Source of the DNA: a virus
Length of the DNA: 62,132 nucleotides
Direction: 5' to 3' (one strand)
Virus record (IMG/VR): IMGVR_UViG_3300035670_000211
Coordinates: 1-62,132 of that record
Below are positions 61,327 to 62,132 of the stretch, piece by piece (positions within the stretch are counted from its first letter, which is position 1; every line of letters starts with the position of its first letter). The notes under the pieces are model-generated. The model saw only the letters and a program-made list of their open reading frames with translations. It searched no databases and was not told where the DNA came from. The translations under genes were made by a program, and so were the position numbers.

Positions 61327-62132
61327 TTGGCTGGGCCTCCGTAAAGGAAGGTTGTTTTCTTTTTAGCATTTTTCTTTGGTTTAGGTGCAGCTAGTTTTGC
61401 TTTGCGTTTCATGTTTCTTATCATCTCCTCGTGCCGTTCTTTGGCTAAGTTTTTGTCCTGCTCCATCTGGGATAAATCTATTTTTTCGTATCCGCCTTTT
61501 GGCATTGATACGTAGTACTTCATGCGTTCTTCTACGCTCTTGAATGCTGCCCAGATAAACGTTTCTGCATCAAGCTGTTTCTCGAATGATCGGATCACTT
61601 GATTGGTTTCCATGTGACGGACTTCATATGGTCCCATCGTGATGGCATCCATGATGTCCAGTTCTTTTTTAACTTCATCTAGTGTGTACGTTGGTTCATC
61701 CGCGTCATAGAAATAGCTTTCCGAATCTTCGGTAACCCAGCGATCATGATGTTCGCAACAGAACTCCAGTTCGTTGATTTTCCATGGCTCACCATCATAT
61801 TGCTTGGTTGTAAAGCTTGGATCATACCATTTAATTATACGATTGTTTGGCTGGATCGCAAACATGCCGTTGTCTAGCGCGATCACATGATGTGACTTGT
61901 GCTCTGATGGATCTTCGGCGAGTGTAAGATCTGTTCCGGTATTTTCGTTGCCACCCCATTGGATGGTGTACATGTAATGTCCGGAGATCACCTCTTTGTT
62001 TTTAAGTAGAATGTCTACCTTAGCATTGTATACGTAGTTGAGAGTAACAACTGAGAACACTTTGCTGAAGCAGTCCCATAATTGTAAGTAATGAAATGGA
62101 TACTTGTCCCACTCCCCGTAATCTTCCGGCTT
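61323..62132 (-). CDS. Partial hypothetical protein, open at the right edge
   Basis: The frame stays open to the end of the window, adding 24 codons (KPEDYGEWDKYPFHYLQLWD and onward) before the GTG at 62060 that might look like a start, so the true start lies outside. The visible 269 residues include a Tyr/Trp-rich middle and a basic C-terminus (KRKAKLAAPKPKKNAKKKT). No family is recognised. It is co-transcribed with the chaperonin and overlaps it by four bases. Confidence 0.6.
   Translation of the reverse strand, partial: KPEDYGEWDKYPFHYLQLWDCFSKVFSVVTLNYVYNAKVDILLKNKEVISGHYMYTIQWGGNENTGTDLTLAEDPSEHKSHHVIALDNGMFAIQPNNRIIKWYDPSFTTKQYDGEPWKINELEFCCEHHDRWVTEDSESYFYDADEPTYTLDEVKKELDIMDAITMGPYEVRHMETNQVIRSFEKQLDAETFIWAAFKSVEERMKYYVSMPKGGYEKIDLSQMEQDKNLAKERHEEMIRNMKRKAKLAAPKPKKNAKKKTTFLYGGPAK

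Noticed and set aside
61323-62060. GTG at 62060 as the start of the last gene
   Set aside because: The frame continues upstream without a stop to the window edge, and no ribosome site precedes the GTG, so the gene is truncated by the window.

Overview
The window is a 62 kb piece of an AT-rich tailed double-stranded DNA phage genome. The evidence is an unbroken virion block (large terminase, portal, scaffold candidate, HK97-type capsid protein, head-tail adaptor, P22 gp10/T7 gp12-like tail nozzle, collagen-like fibre) and a phage replication block. No tail sheath or tape-measure gene is seen, so a short-tailed (podovirus-like) particle is likely. Strong AGGAGG ribosome binding sites and consensus TTGACA/TATAAT promoters suggest a low-GC Gram-positive (Bacillota-like) host. 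The standard genetic code fits: TAA, TAG and TGA all end genes. Both window ends cut through genes. No integrase, endolysin or rRNA is seen.

Layout. 1-0.95 kb: leftward small genes. 0.95-1.2 kb: a tRNA-like RNA with three downstream hairpins. 1.2-2.2 kb: a rightward terminase-small-subunit-like gene and a membrane protein, ended by a hairpin cluster. 2.3-11.1 kb (leftward): replication and recombination genes, namely SF3 helicase with a degenerate primase-like N-terminus, XRE regulators, SSB-like protein, Sak4-like ATPase, Cas4/RecB-like nuclease, GIY-YIG endonuclease, MazG, a RusA relative lacking its catalytic aspartates, metallophosphatase and DUF1064 nuclease. 11.1-28.3 kb (leftward): membrane proteins, fibre, tail, head and terminase. 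28.3-45.1 kb: a single 5,604-codon gene whose product carries a two-barrel RNA polymerase signature (DVDGD) and an upstream DEDDh exonuclease domain. 45.1-47.2 kb: HNH/NUMOD protein, small membrane proteins, tRNA-Arg(UCU) and an Hsp20-like protein.

About 1.3 kb without genes (47.2-48.5 kb) separates leftward from rightward transcription. It holds a palindrome, a long GT/AC inverted repeat, a GC-rich island and three iterated motifs, so it is a candidate origin/control region. The rightward arm (48.5-59.8 kb) is a tight run of about 27 small genes. It opens with a family of covarying structured leaders and two H-type pseudoknots, and contains a MoxR-like AAA+ ATPase, a metallopeptidase-VWA protein and a miniature VWA-zinc protein. 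The right edge (59.8-62.1 kb, leftward) carries a GroEL-like chaperonin and a truncated gene.

The likely plan is that the giant RNA polymerase polyprotein is packaged in the virion and injected to transcribe phage genes, much as phage N4 uses its virion RNA polymerase, while early regions also carry host-type promoters. Chaperones and the AAA+/VWA set probably serve assembly or host remodelling. Functions of most small right-arm genes are unknown.
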